Positions 43,649 through 53,683 are shown, numbered from the stretch's first letter. The stretch: 64,000 bases of DNA from CAIKMD01 sp963740675 (GCA_963740675.1 CAVUFS010000008.1:1-64000), one strand, 5' to 3'. A program made the numbers and translations. The notes: generated from the letters alone by a model not told the origin.

Positions 43649-44343
43649 CGCGCCGCCGACACCGGCCGAGCGGAAATTGAGGAAATAGGTCCCCGGCGGC
43701 TGCCGCGCGGGATGATCTGCATCGCAGAGACCGCGGCCTGCAGCGACGACGTCAGATCCTTGGCGACGGGCGCCAGCGGCACGGCGGCGAGACCGACGAG
43801 CAGGCCGAGGCCAGCCGCGTCCCAGTTCGAGCCTTTGATCAACAGGCTTGCCGCGATGCCGAAGATCACGGCGAAGAACATCGCGAGGATTTTCGTGCCG
43901 TTTCGATATTGCTGATCGCCGCGCTCATAGGCTTCGTCGAGGATCGCGCTCAAAATCGCATCGAACTGGCCGAGCGTGTTGGTCTCGGCGGACGTCAGCA
44001 CCGTATTTCCTTGCGCCCGCCCCGCGACCTTGTCGGCGACCGATGCCAGTGTCCTCTCATCGACACCCGCCGCCTTGGCGAGATCGGCCGCGTTGCCGGC
44101 GGTGAGGCCGAGATGGATGAGCGCTTTCGCCTTGGCCTTTTGATCCGCCTTGGCGACGCCGTTGATCCAATTGGATTTGAGCGCCTCGAGCAGTTCCGCT
44201 TCGCTGAACGCGCCATTGGCATTCTTCGGCAAGAACGGCTCGAGCGTTCGCCGGATCGTCGAGAAGCCGAAATTCGACGGCCCGCCCTCGAAGGCTTTGA
44301 GCGCATCGACAAAGCCCATCGATGCCGTGCCGAGAGCCGCCAC
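43645..44343 (-). CDS. Hypothetical membrane protein, start uncertain
   Basis: A frame of 232 residues from GTG 44343. Two adjacent membrane helices lie near the C-terminus (about 152-169, LAMFFAVIFGIAASLLI, and 175-193). The N-terminal part is soluble and helical. Upstream, the same frame continues for eight codons (SVGNVIIAV) as if part of an N-terminal hydrophobic segment, then hits TAG at 44370. Either translation begins at an unusual codon, or an upstream indel has removed the true start. No family is recognised. It is translationally coupled to the hydrolase gene. Confidence 0.65.
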   Translation of the reverse strand: MAALGTASMGFVDALKAFEGGPSNFGFSTIRRTLEPFLPKNANGAFSEAELLEALKSNWINGVAKADQKAKAKALIHLGLTAGNAADLAKAAGVDERTLASVADKVAGRAQGNTVLTSAETNTLGQFDAILSAILDEAYERGDQQYRNGTKILAMFFAVIFGIAASLLIKGSNWDAAGLGLLVGLAAVPLAPVAKDLTSSLQAAVSAMQIIPRGSRRGPISSISARPVSAAR

Positions 44344-44602
44344 CGCAATAATGACATTGCCGACGCTCTAATGAGATCGGTGCTCGCCGGAGCCGCCATC
44401 TCTTCCCCCGGATGATCGTTGCTCGCGCGTTAATCTGCCCTAGTTTCGTGTATCGGGTGAAGAACGCGCAAGCGAATTGCCCTGCGCGCGCTCCACACCC
44501 CGTGCGCAAACCGCCAGCTTCACCCTAACCTAACCCCACGATCTACCGGGCAAAACCAGCGTCGTTAAAGCTTCGTTAGCGGGTTTCGGGGAAGCTTGAG
44601 AG

Positions 44603-45883
44603 ATGCTCGGCGGCGTGATCGCGTCTCGTCAATCGGCCGGCGCCGCCCCCGCTTGGGCCGGTGCGCCGCGCATCCTTACCTTCACCACGCTTTTCCCGAA
44701 CAGCGCTGCGCCATCGCATGGCGTTTTCGTCGAGAACCGACTGCGCCACCTCGTGGCAAGCGGACGCGTCTCCGCCCGTGTCGTCGCTCCGGTGCCGTGG
44801 TTCCCGAGCAGCGCGCCGATCTTCGGCCGCTATGCGAGCTTCGCCAAAGCGCCGCGACGAGAAGAGCGTTTCGGCATCACCATCGAGCATCCGCGCTATC
44901 CGGTACTGCCGAAATTCGGCATGAACGTTGCACCGCTGTTGTTGTTCCTCGCCGCGCTGCCGGTGCTGCGCCGGCTGCAAGCCGAGCAGGATTTCGATCT
45001 CATCGACGCGCATTATTTCTATCCCGACGGGATCGCCGCCGCGCTGCTGGGCCGCGCGCTCGGCAAGCCGGTGACGATCACCGCGCGCGGCACCGATATC
45101 AATCTGATCCCGCAGCACACGCTGCCGCGGCGGATGATCCGCTGGGCCGCCGCGCAAGCCGCCGGCATGATCGCGGTGAGCGAAGCGTTGCGCCGCGAGA
45201 TGATCACGCAATGCCTACCCGGCCATCGCATCCGCACGCTGCGCAACGGTGTCGACCTCGCCATGTTTCAGCCGACCGCGCGCGCGGAGACGCGTGCCGA
45301 GCTCGGCCTCGACGGACCGACGCTGCTGTCGGTCGGGCATCTGATCGAGCGCAAGGGTCATGACCGTGTCGTCGCCGCGCTCGCCAAACTGCCGGGCTAT
45401 TCGCTGCTCATCGCCGGCGACGGACCGGAGCGCAACGCGCTCGAGACGCTCGCCACGTCGCAAGGCGTTGCCGATCGCGTTCGTTTCCTCGGCAGCGTGC
45501 CGCATCACGCGCTTGCCCGCGTCTATTCCGCCGTCGATGCGCTGGTCCTGGCATCGAGCCGCGAAGGCTGGCCGAATGTTCTGCTCGAAGCGATGGCGTG
45601 CGGCTCGCCCGTCGTCGCCTCGAATGTCTGGGGCGCGCCCGAGCTGGTTTGCGATCATGCCGCCGGCGTGCTGATGCCCGAGCTCAGCGCTGCCGGCGTC
45701 GTCTCCGGCGTCAACACGCTCTTCGCTTCGCTGCCGAGCCGCGAGGCTACGCGCCGCTTTGCAGAGCGTTATAGCTGGGACGAAACCACCGCCGGCCAAA
45801 TCCAGCTTTTCGAGGAAATCCTCTCCGGCCGCGCGGCAACCGCGCCAGCCACCGCGCCGACGCTCAGCGCGAGGGCGCTCTGA
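44603..45883 (+). CDS. Glycosyltransferase family 4 protein
   Basis: The 426-residue GT-B enzyme has an N-terminal acceptor domain (ILTFTTLFPNSAAPSHGVFV, DLIDAHYFYPDG) and a C-terminal donor domain with LLSVGHLIERKG and the retaining-enzyme motif EGWPNVLLEAMACG. It has no signal peptide and would act at the inner face of the membrane on a lipid-linked sugar. Its TGA overlaps the next ATG (TGATG). The neighbouring deacetylase and sugar-phosphate transferase suggest exopolysaccharide synthesis. Confidence 0.88.
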   Translation: MLGGVIASRQSAGAAPAWAGAPRILTFTTLFPNSAAPSHGVFVENRLRHLVASGRVSARVVAPVPWFPSSAPIFGRYASFAKAPRREERFGITIEHPRYPVLPKFGMNVAPLLLFLAALPVLRRLQAEQDFDLIDAHYFYPDGIAAALLGRALGKPVTITARGTDINLIPQHTLPRRMIRWAAAQAAGMIAVSEALRREMITQCLPGHRIRTLRNGVDLAMFQPTARAETRAELGLDGPTLLSVGHLIERKGHDRVVAALAKLPGYSLLIAGDGPERNALETLATSQGVADRVRFLGSVPHHALARVYSAVDALVLASSREGWPNVLLEAMACGSPVVASNVWGAPELVCDHAAGVLMPELSAAGVVSGVNTLFASLPSREATRRFAERYSWDETTAGQIQLFEEILSGRAATAPATAPTLSARAL

Positions 45884-46974
45884 TGCGCCAGCCCGTGCAA
45901 AAACACGCCGCCATGCTGCCGCAGCCGCAGGTGAGCAAGCATATGTTGCTCAAGCCGGTCGGCTTTTTCGGCCAAACTCTGCAGCCGATCGCGCTCGGCC
46001 GCGACGCACCGCCGATGTTGCAAGTGATCATCGACGCGGAAGAAGAATTCGACTGGTCGCAACCTTTCGATCGCCGCAACGTCGCGGTCGAGAATCTGGC
46101 GCATCAGGAAAAAGCGCAGCGCATCTTCGAGCGCTATGGCGTTCGCCCGACGTATGTCGTCGATTACGCCGTCGCAAGCCAGGAGCAAGGCTTTGCGCCG
46201 CTGCGCGCGATCATGGCGCGCGACACCGCCGATATCGGTGCGCATCTTCAGCCTTGGATCAATCCGCCTTTCGACGATGCCGCCGAAGAAAACGATCGCG
46301 TCCGCAGCTCCTTCCCCGGCAATCTGCCCGCCGAATTAGAGCATGCGAAGCTGCGTATGCTGACCGAGGCGATCGAAAGCAATCTCGGTATCCGCCCAAC
46401 GGTCTATCGCGCCGGCCGCTATGGCCTGGGTCCGGCGAGCTTCGAGATACTCGACGCGCTTGGCTATGAGATCGACGCGAGCGTGCTGCCGCGCATCGAT
46501 CTGAGCAACAAGCACGGGCCGGATTTTACCGCGATGGGCCCGGAGCCCTTTTGGTTCGGCACCGGCCGCAAGCGGCTCGGCATTCCGCTCTCGGTCGGCT
46601 TCACCGGCTTCCTCGCGCGCCATCACCGCACGCTCGATCCGCTGATCAATCACAAGCTGGTCGAGGCAGCGCGGATCAAGGCCGCGGCATCGCGCTTTAG
46701 CATCTTCGATCGCATCTGCCTCTCGCCCGAAGGCTTCACGCTCGCCGAGCAGAAGCGGCTGACGCGGCAGCTTCTCGCGCGCGGCCAGCGACTATTCAAT
46801 CTCTCTTATCACAGCCCGTCGTTGCTGCCCGGCTCGACGCCTTATGTGCGCAACGACGAGGAGCTCGCGCAATTCCTCGAGCGGCTCGAATCCTATCTCG
46901 TCTGGTTCGCCGACGAGCTCGGCGGCTGCTTCACGACGCCGGTCGAGATCAAGCGCCTGCTCGAGGCGCGCTGA
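45883..46974 (+). CDS. WalW-like polysaccharide deacetylase family protein
   Basis: The 363-residue protein carries an NodB-like opening (QVIIDAEEEFDWSQPF), then DIGAHLQPWINPPF with the metal-site His, YRAGRYGLG and LSYHSPSLLPGSTPYV. This layout matches WalW-type proteins found in exopolysaccharide loci. No signal peptide is seen. It is translationally coupled to the GT4 gene. Deacetylation of a sugar intermediate is likely; the substrate is not known. Confidence 0.82.
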   Translation: MRQPVQKHAAMLPQPQVSKHMLLKPVGFFGQTLQPIALGRDAPPMLQVIIDAEEEFDWSQPFDRRNVAVENLAHQEKAQRIFERYGVRPTYVVDYAVASQEQGFAPLRAIMARDTADIGAHLQPWINPPFDDAAEENDRVRSSFPGNLPAELEHAKLRMLTEAIESNLGIRPTVYRAGRYGLGPASFEILDALGYEIDASVLPRIDLSNKHGPDFTAMGPEPFWFGTGRKRLGIPLSVGFTGFLARHHRTLDPLINHKLVEAARIKAAASRFSIFDRICLSPEGFTLAEQKRLTRQLLARGQRLFNLSYHSPSLLPGSTPYVRNDEELAQFLERLESYLVWFADELGGCFTTPVEIKRLLEAR

Positions 46975-47013
46975 GTCTTTTCACCCCCGCCGGCCCGCGC
47001 CTATGATAGCGCG

Positions 47014-47427
47014 ATGCTCCAGGCGCTTCAGATCGCCGACGCACTCGCTATCGCCGAAGCCTCGCGTCGCCGCAGCCGCGACGAGCGCGCGATGGTCGAG
47101 TATCTCGACATCGGCCGCAAAGGCCCGCGCATGGCGCCAGCACGAACGCCCTCGCCCTTGGTGATCACGGATACGATCGATCTCGCCGCGTTCGAGAGCG
47201 ACGAGCGGCGTCATCTTCAACAGGCGATCGATGCGCTATCGCCCGAGGCGCGGCGCGAGCTGATCGCGCTGATCTGGCTGGCGCAACGGCCAAGCCTCGA
47301 TTTCGCCGGCGCGATGCGGCGCACGCGGCGCATCCCGCCGCCGGCGCAAACCGGCTACCTCATGGGTATGCGGCTCGAGCGCTATATAGCGCTCGGCCTG
47401 GAAAAGCTCGGCTACCGGGCGGCGTGA
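47014..47427 (+). CDS. DUF3775-like protein
   Basis: A 137-residue protein. Its C-terminal half (LQQAIDALSPEARRELIALI, WLAQRP, then GYLMGMRLERYIALGLEKLG) matches the DUF3775 pattern, while the N-terminal half is basic and variable. It starts 39 nt after the deacetylase gene and may be on the same transcript, though its content suggests no link to polysaccharide. Function is unknown. It converges with prsT, leaving 12 nt. Confidence 0.75.
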   Translation: MLQALQIADALAIAEASRRRSRDERAMVEYLDIGRKGPRMAPARTPSPLVITDTIDLAAFESDERRHLQQAIDALSPEARRELIALIWLAQRPSLDFAGAMRRTRRIPPPAQTGYLMGMRLERYIALGLEKLGYRAA

Positions 47428-47439
47428 GCTTGGCCGCTA

Positions 47440-50229
47440 TTAGCGGCTGAGGCTCTGCAGATATTGGCTTGCCTGCGCCTTGGTGTCGGCGTTGGTGCCA
47501 TCATTCGCCAGCTTCGCCAGCATCTCGCGCGCCGGTGCCATCGCGCCGGTGCGCGACAGCGCGACGGCGAGGTGGAACTGGACCGTCGGGTCTTGTGGCA
47601 TGGCATAGGCGGCGGCTTTGAGATAGGGCAGACCGCCCTTCGCATCGCCTTGCGCGACCATGATCCAGCCAAGCGTATCCTCGACCGCCGAGGAGAGCGG
47701 CGCCAGCGCATGCGCGCGATCGGCCATGGTTCGGGCCTTCGCATTGCCTTGCTGGAGATAGACCCAGGCGAGGTCGTTGAGCAGGACGACGTCGTTCGGC
47801 GATTGCGCAATCAGCTTCTCGAAATCGGCTTGCGCCGCCGGCCAATCCTTCGCCTGCATGTCGAGATCGGCGACAACGCGCTGCGCGTTGGCGTCGGTCG
47901 GATGCGTCGCCAGCCAGGTCTTCAGCAAGGTGGCGCCCTTCTTCGCATCGCCATTCGCGGCAAGGATCATCGCGTGCTGCATGACCAGCGTCGCAGACGG
48001 ATGCGCCTTCTCGGCGTCGGCGAGGACCTGGGCGGCATCTGCCGGCTTGCCTTCGCGCGCCAGCGCCGCCGAAACCCAGAGCGCCGCGTTGCCGGGATCT
48101 TCTTTCGCACCAAGCATCGCCTTCGCCGCCGCTTGCGCCGCCGGCAACCCGCCGAGCTTGTATTCGACTTCGACCTCTTCGCTCTTCAGCCCGATATTGG
48201 TGGGCTCGATCTGGATCGCGCGCTGCAGACTCTGCTTGGCGCCTTTGATGTCGTTCGCGACAACTTGCGCGGCAGCATAGCGCTCGAACAGCACCGCCAT
48301 ATTGGTGCCGATCTCGGTGGCGCGGCGATAATTGGCGACCGCACCATTGGCATCGCCCGTCGCGATCTGGATGCGCGATATCAGATCGAGCACGTCGAGA
48401 TTGTTCGGGAATTGCTGGACCAGGCCGCGCATCACCGTGAGCGCGTCGTTCCAATCTTTCTGACCGGCATAGAGATTGGCGAGGCGCAGCGACGGCAGCG
48501 GATCTTTCGGCGTTGCGTTCGCCGCCTTCTTCAACCAATCGACCGCGCCGGCAACATCGCGCTGTGACAGCGCGATGTTGGAGAGCGCCATCATGCTGGC
48601 CGCATCGCCCGGCGTGCGCTGGATAAGATCGCGATAGACCGCGGTCGCATCCTCGGTCCGGCCTTCGGCAAGATAGACCTCGGCGAGGTTGTGGCCGGCG
48701 ATCGCGAAATCCGGATGCGCGCGGTAGACGCCGTAGAAAATCTGCTCTGCATCCGTGAATTTGCTCTGCGCGACCCGCGCGAGGCCGAGAAGGTTTTGCG
48801 CGACCACGTTGTTGGAATCGGTCTTCACATAGGCTTCGGCCGCGGCCGCCGCTTCATTGACGTGCTGGGCGCGGAGATCGGCGACGATCAGCGACGGGCC
48901 GGCGATCTGCTGGCCGCCTGCCTGTTTGAACACCTGTTCGAGTTGCTGGATGGCAACATCGGTCTGGCCGGCGGCATAGCGCGTCGAGGCTAGCTCGGTC
49001 TCGAAATTCGGATCGCTCGATTGCTGCGCGCCGGCACGGGCCAGGGCATCGGACGCCTTGTCGTTCTTACCGAGGGCAAGATAGGCATTCGCCAGCAGCA
49101 CCCAGGCCTCGCTGTCATTCGGCGACGCCTTGACCAGCGGCTCGAGATATTGGACGGCGCGGGCCGGCGCCTTCTGGCGGATGGCGATTTGCGCGACCAT
49201 GCGCGTCGCCATCGCGTTGTTCGGCACGCGGCCGAGGAATTTGCTCAGACTGTCTTCGGCTTCCGAGAACCGGCCCTGCGCGAATTGAATATCGCCGAGG
49301 AGGAGATAGCCGGCGGGGAAGTTCACGAAGCGCGAGGTGAATTTCTGCAGCCGCGCATATGCCTGATCGAGCTTGCCCTGGCGCGCATCGATCAGCGCCT
49401 GCAAGTAGTTCGACTGGAACTCGTCCGGCAGGTCGGCGAGGATCGCGTGGATTTCCTGGCTCGCGACATCGAGCTGGTTCTTGGCGACGAGCAAATTCAC
49501 GCGGTCGAGCCGCGCGGTCATGTTCTGCGGCTCGCGGCTGAGGACGTCGTTCACATAGGCGAGCGAGCCATCGACATCCGCGCGCGTGCGCAGCAAGTCG
49601 GCTTTGGCGATCTCGGCATGGCTGTCGCGCGGCGCGATCTGCAGCGCCTGGTCGATCTGCTGTTCACCTTCGGCGGCCTTGCCTTGCGACAGGAGCAGCC
49701 GCGCCATGCCGAGCTTGGCCCCGACCGAATTTGGATCGAGACGCACCGCGTCACGCATCAGCGGCTCGGCCTGGTCGATCTGATGCATGCTCAAATAGGC
49801 GTGGCCGCGATAGAGCCGTACCAGTGCCTCTTCCGGCGCGGGACGCGAGCCTGCCGGCACGTCGCGCAGCAATGCCTCGTATTTGCCCGCGCGCAACAGC
49901 ACTTCAGCCAGTACCGGGGCGACCTTCGCCTCGTTGCCGCCACGTTGCAGCGCCGTGCGCGCCTCGGCCTCGGCCGAGGGCATGTTGGCGAGCAGGAGGT
50001 AGATCTTCGCCAGCTCGAGATGGATCTCGGCGTTGTTCGGCGCCAGGCGCGCGGCGTTGCGCAGCTCGATCGAGGCGCCGCGGATATCGCCCTTGGTCAT
50101 CAGCGCTTGCGCGCTTTTGAGATAGGAATCGGCGTCATCGGCCCAAGCGGTGGAGAGCGCGACCGGCGCGGCCGCCAGCATCAGCGAAAACGCCAAAGCG
50201 CGCGGCCAGGTTTTGTTGCGAGCGATCAT
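47440..50229 (-). CDS. prsT: PEP-CTERM system TPR-repeat protein PrsT
   Basis: A 929-residue protein from ATG 50229, where AAGGA is 8 nt upstream; the in-frame ATG at 50238 directly abuts that site. A signal peptide ends STAWADD. The rest is about two dozen TPR repeats (for example ARFAQGRFSEAEDSLSKFLG-type units), as in the PrsT family. Most family members are described as lipoproteins, but this one shows no lipobox Cys, so it is probably periplasmic or still anchored by its signal. It lies downstream of prsR in the epsB-prsK-prsR-prsT operon and is expected to support polymer export. Confidence 0.88.
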   Translation of the reverse strand: MIARNKTWPRALAFSLMLAAAPVALSTAWADDADSYLKSAQALMTKGDIRGASIELRNAARLAPNNAEIHLELAKIYLLLANMPSAEAEARTALQRGGNEAKVAPVLAEVLLRAGKYEALLRDVPAGSRPAPEEALVRLYRGHAYLSMHQIDQAEPLMRDAVRLDPNSVGAKLGMARLLLSQGKAAEGEQQIDQALQIAPRDSHAEIAKADLLRTRADVDGSLAYVNDVLSREPQNMTARLDRVNLLVAKNQLDVASQEIHAILADLPDEFQSNYLQALIDARQGKLDQAYARLQKFTSRFVNFPAGYLLLGDIQFAQGRFSEAEDSLSKFLGRVPNNAMATRMVAQIAIRQKAPARAVQYLEPLVKASPNDSEAWVLLANAYLALGKNDKASDALARAGAQQSSDPNFETELASTRYAAGQTDVAIQQLEQVFKQAGGQQIAGPSLIVADLRAQHVNEAAAAAEAYVKTDSNNVVAQNLLGLARVAQSKFTDAEQIFYGVYRAHPDFAIAGHNLAEVYLAEGRTEDATAVYRDLIQRTPGDAASMMALSNIALSQRDVAGAVDWLKKAANATPKDPLPSLRLANLYAGQKDWNDALTVMRGLVQQFPNNLDVLDLISRIQIATGDANGAVANYRRATEIGTNMAVLFERYAAAQVVANDIKGAKQSLQRAIQIEPTNIGLKSEEVEVEYKLGGLPAAQAAAKAMLGAKEDPGNAALWVSAALAREGKPADAAQVLADAEKAHPSATLVMQHAMILAANGDAKKGATLLKTWLATHPTDANAQRVVADLDMQAKDWPAAQADFEKLIAQSPNDVVLLNDLAWVYLQQGNAKARTMADRAHALAPLSSAVEDTLGWIMVAQGDAKGGLPYLKAAAYAMPQDPTVQFHLAVALSRTGAMAPAREMLAKLANDGTNADTKAQASQYLQSLSR

Positions 50230-50276
50230 GATAGCCATCCTTGTCCGGTATATCCGGGTATTTGGGCGCTAAGCGA

Positions 50277-51638
50277 TTACGACGCGACGTCGAGGCCGAG
50301 GCCCTCGAGCAGGCCGTAAAGCGTCGGCCGGCTGATGCCGAGCAGCTTCGAGGCGCGCGACAGATTGCCGTTGGTCTGGGCGAGTGCCATCTGCACGACG
50401 CCGCGTTCGGCGCGTGCCCGCGCTTCGCGCAAATCGAGCGAGCCGTTCGGCAGCTCCGCCGCGGCGAGCTCGAGATCGGACGCCGAGATGGCGACGCCAT
50501 CCGCCATCACCACCGCGCGCTTCACGCGATTCTCCAGCTCGCGGACATTGCCGCGCCAAGGATGGGTCGCGATCGCCGCCAGCGCATCGGAACCGAAGCC
50601 TTTGAGCTTGCGGTTGAACTGGTTGTTGAACTTCTTGAGGAAGTAGGTCGCGAGCAAGATCGGATCGCCTTCGCGCTCGCGCAGCGGCGGGATCACCATC
50701 CGTACCTCGTTGAGGCGGTAATAGAGATCCTCGCGGAACTTGCCGGTGGCCATGAAGTCGTCGAGATTCTGGTTGGTGGCGCAGACGATGCGTACATCGA
50801 CCTGAATCGGGCGATGCCCGCCGATCCGCTCGACCACCTGATCCTGGAGGAAGCGCAGCAGCTTCACCTGCATCGCCATCGGAACGTCGCCGATTTCGTC
50901 GAGGAAGAGCGTGCCGCCATGGGCGTTCTCAATCTTGCCGATGGTCTGCTTCACCGCGCCGGTGAAAGCGCCCTTCTCATGACCGAAAAGCTCGCTTTCG
51001 AGCAGCGTCTCGGGAATCGCCGCGCAGTTGATCGCAACGAACGGCTTCTTGGCGCGCGGGCTCAAGCGATGGATCGCCTGCGCCAGTACCTCTTTGCCGG
51101 TACCGCTTTCGCCGAGCAGTAGCACGGCAACGTCGGTCGGCGCGATCTTTTCGATCGTGCGCAGCGCACGCGACATTTGCGGGCTGGCCGCAACGACGCC
51201 GTCGATCGGCGAGCGCGGCGCAAGCTCGAGCAGCCGGCGATTTTCGCCTTCGAGATCGGCGACGCGTGCGGCGCGCTCGATCATGTGGCGCAGCACATCG
51301 ATATCGACCGGCTTCGCGTAGAAATCATAGGCGCCGAGCGCGATGGCGCGCAACGCCGTCTCCTGGTTGTCCTGGCCCGACGCGACGATGACCTTGGTCT
51401 CGGGCGCGGTCGCGAGGATCGCCTCGAGCGTGATCATGCCTTCGCGCGTGGTTTCGGGCTCGGGCGGGAGGCCGAGATCGAGGATCACGACCGGCGGACG
51501 GATGCGGCGGAATTCGGCGATCGCATTCTCGCGGTTGCTGGCGATGGTCACATCGCAATCGGCGAGGGCCCAGCGATATTGCCGGATGAGGCCTTCATCA
51601 TCCTCGACCAGAAGAAGCGGGAGTTTCATGTCTTTCAT
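50277..51638 (-). CDS. prsR: PEP-CTERM-box sigma54 response regulator PrsR
   Basis: The 453-residue protein has a receiver with Asp54 (VVILDLGLPPE), a sigma54-activator AAA+ domain with Walker A GESGTGKE (176-183) and the GAFTGA loop that contacts sigma54 (223-228), and a Fis-type helix-turn-helix (NLSRASKLLGISRPTLYGLL). The start at ATG 51638 lies 5 nt after prsK stops. It should activate sigma54 promoters when phosphorylated by PrsK. In this family the targets include PEP-CTERM proteins, none of which is seen here. Confidence 0.93.
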   Translation of the reverse strand: MKDMKLPLLLVEDDEGLIRQYRWALADCDVTIASNRENAIAEFRRIRPPVVILDLGLPPEPETTREGMITLEAILATAPETKVIVASGQDNQETALRAIALGAYDFYAKPVDIDVLRHMIERAARVADLEGENRRLLELAPRSPIDGVVAASPQMSRALRTIEKIAPTDVAVLLLGESGTGKEVLAQAIHRLSPRAKKPFVAINCAAIPETLLESELFGHEKGAFTGAVKQTIGKIENAHGGTLFLDEIGDVPMAMQVKLLRFLQDQVVERIGGHRPIQVDVRIVCATNQNLDDFMATGKFREDLYYRLNEVRMVIPPLREREGDPILLATYFLKKFNNQFNRKLKGFGSDALAAIATHPWRGNVRELENRVKRAVVMADGVAISASDLELAAAELPNGSLDLREARARAERGVVQMALAQTNGNLSRASKLLGISRPTLYGLLEGLGLDVAS

Positions 51639-51642
51639 GGTC

Positions 51643-53679
51643 TTAAGCCGCCGTCGAGACGGCCCCTTCCTTCGCAAGCGGGAGAATGATTCGCATGGTC
51701 GTGCCGGCGCCGTGGGCGCTGATCACGTCGAGATCGCCGCCGGCCATCCGCAATAACTCGCGCGTCTGGTAAGCGCCGATGCCGTAGCCTTCTGCCTTGG
51801 TCGAGCGGAACGGCCTGAACAATTGGCCGTGAATGAAATCGATATCCATGCCGGCGCCCTGATCGGAAACGTCGATCACGAGCTTGCCCTCACGGCAGCG
51901 CAGGCCGAGAAGGACGCTCGCCCCGGCAGGCGAGGCTTCGATCGCGTTGTCGAGCAGCAGCTTGACCACGGAGGTGAGTTGCACCTCCGCCATCGTGACC
52001 GAAGCGTTGTTGGCCTCGAAAGCGCATTGGATACGGGCGAGACCGGCGCCGCGTTCTTGAAGCATGCGCCGCAACACGGGAACCGCGTCGATCGTCGTGA
52101 TCACCAGTTCACGGCCGCTTTCGCGGACCTGGTTGGCGCGAAGTTGCGCCAGGAGGTCATTCATTCGTGTGACCGAGTGACGAATAGTCTCGAACGCGTC
52201 GGCGCGGAATTCCGGATTGTCGCCATGGCGCTCGGCATTGACCGTGACCATGCGGAGTTGCGCCGCGAGATTCTTGATGTCGTGCGCGACGAAGGCAAAA
52301 CGCTTGGCGTAGTCCTGCATCCGGCTTAAATCTTGAAGCTGTTGGCCCAGCCGCTCCTCGGCGATATAGCTGGCCGCTTGCCGGCCGAGCGCCCGGAGCA
52401 GCTCGAAACTTTCCCAATTGAGCTCGACCGGGGCGCGCGGCGGCGACAGCGTGATAAAGCCGATGAGCTGGTTCTGGGCCGCGAGCGGCACGGCGAGCCA
52501 GCATTCGCCGAACGCCGCATAAGCACGGCCGCGATGGAATTCCTGGATCCAGCGCCCGCCGCGGAAGCCTGTGACGAAAGCGCTGTCCGCCGGCTCGCTC
52601 GCGTCGCTGGAAAGACGCATGTTCCAGATCGAGACCGGCACGAAATCGCCGTTGATGCCGTCGCGGAGCCAGAGGGCGCCGCCCTGCGCCTCGACGACAT
52701 TGGCGATGCCTTCGATCGCGCGATGCTTCAGATCCTCGCCCGCGCCGCGCATCGACAGCAGGTCGATGAAATTCATCCATTCGACGCGGTAGTCGTAGCG
52801 CTGGCTGAAGAAATTACGCGCGATGAGATATTTGAGCCGCGCCTTGATGCTGCCCGAGGAGACGATCGAGGCGAGCACCAGGATGCTGCCGAAGAGCGCC
52901 GCCACCTGGACGACTTGGCCCCATTGGCCGCCCCAATCGCGCATCAATCCGGCGACGGTGACGATGGCGAGCAGGAACACGCCGGACGCGACGAGCGTCA
53001 GGCTGTGCAATACGACGTTTTGCGAGAGATGGAGCGCAACCTTCCAGCCGCCATTGCGCCGCAAGGTCAGCGCGAGGAACGGTGCGACCAGACACGCGAC
53101 CGCCGGCCGTGCGGTGGCGAAAAGATCACTCACCCAGCCGAAAAGCAGCGCGTCGGAATAGAGGAAGAGTTGATAGGCGAAGAGCCCGCCCAGCGCGATG
53201 CAGAGTGGAATGACGTTCCATTGCCGCCGGGCCGAGATGTTGCGGTAGAGATTCTCGACCAGCAACAGGCCGAAGACGGCCAGCGCCTCGCGGCCGATGA
53301 TCTGCGCCTCGGTCAGCGCGCCCGCACCGCGCGCCACGCCGACGAAGAGATCGTTCAAGAGTACGCCGCAACCGACGGCCGCCGGGACCGTCAGCATGAC
53401 GAAACGCAGCCGCGGATCGAAGCGCGTATTGACTGTCGGCGCGACGAGCAGCGAGAGGAAAATCGTCCAGATCTCGAGCGGCGCCACTTCGAGCGCCGGC
53501 CGCGCAGCCGCCAGCATTGCGCCGCCGCCGAACACGGCGAGCGCCCAGATGGCTGTCAGCGCGCAAGCAAGCGAGGCGAGCGCGGTCTCGCGGCTCCAGG
53601 GCCGACGCGACAGCGTCAGCGCGAGCAAGCCGGTATAGACGACAGCACAGAAGAGGGCAGAAGCACCCGCAACTGTCAT
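51643..53679 (-). CDS. prsK: PEP-CTERM system sensor histidine kinase PrsK
   Basis: The 678-residue protein has an N-terminal half with many membrane helices (about the first 280 residues), a central GAF domain, an H-box AHDIKNLAAQLRM and a C-terminal HATPase with DNAIEASPAG and DQGAGMD. This order (membrane region, GAF, short HisKA, HATPase) is that of PrsK. It senses an unknown envelope or cell-density signal and phosphorylates PrsR. It follows the sugar transferase gene by 4 nt. Confidence 0.92.
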   Translation of the reverse strand: MTVAGASALFCAVVYTGLLALTLSRRPWSRETALASLACALTAIWALAVFGGGAMLAAARPALEVAPLEIWTIFLSLLVAPTVNTRFDPRLRFVMLTVPAAVGCGVLLNDLFVGVARGAGALTEAQIIGREALAVFGLLLVENLYRNISARRQWNVIPLCIALGGLFAYQLFLYSDALLFGWVSDLFATARPAVACLVAPFLALTLRRNGGWKVALHLSQNVVLHSLTLVASGVFLLAIVTVAGLMRDWGGQWGQVVQVAALFGSILVLASIVSSGSIKARLKYLIARNFFSQRYDYRVEWMNFIDLLSMRGAGEDLKHRAIEGIANVVEAQGGALWLRDGINGDFVPVSIWNMRLSSDASEPADSAFVTGFRGGRWIQEFHRGRAYAAFGECWLAVPLAAQNQLIGFITLSPPRAPVELNWESFELLRALGRQAASYIAEERLGQQLQDLSRMQDYAKRFAFVAHDIKNLAAQLRMVTVNAERHGDNPEFRADAFETIRHSVTRMNDLLAQLRANQVRESGRELVITTIDAVPVLRRMLQERGAGLARIQCAFEANNASVTMAEVQLTSVVKLLLDNAIEASPAGASVLLGLRCREGKLVIDVSDQGAGMDIDFIHGQLFRPFRSTKAEGYGIGAYQTRELLRMAGGDLDVISAHGAGTTMRIILPLAKEGAVSTAA

Positions 53680-53683
53680 AGAT

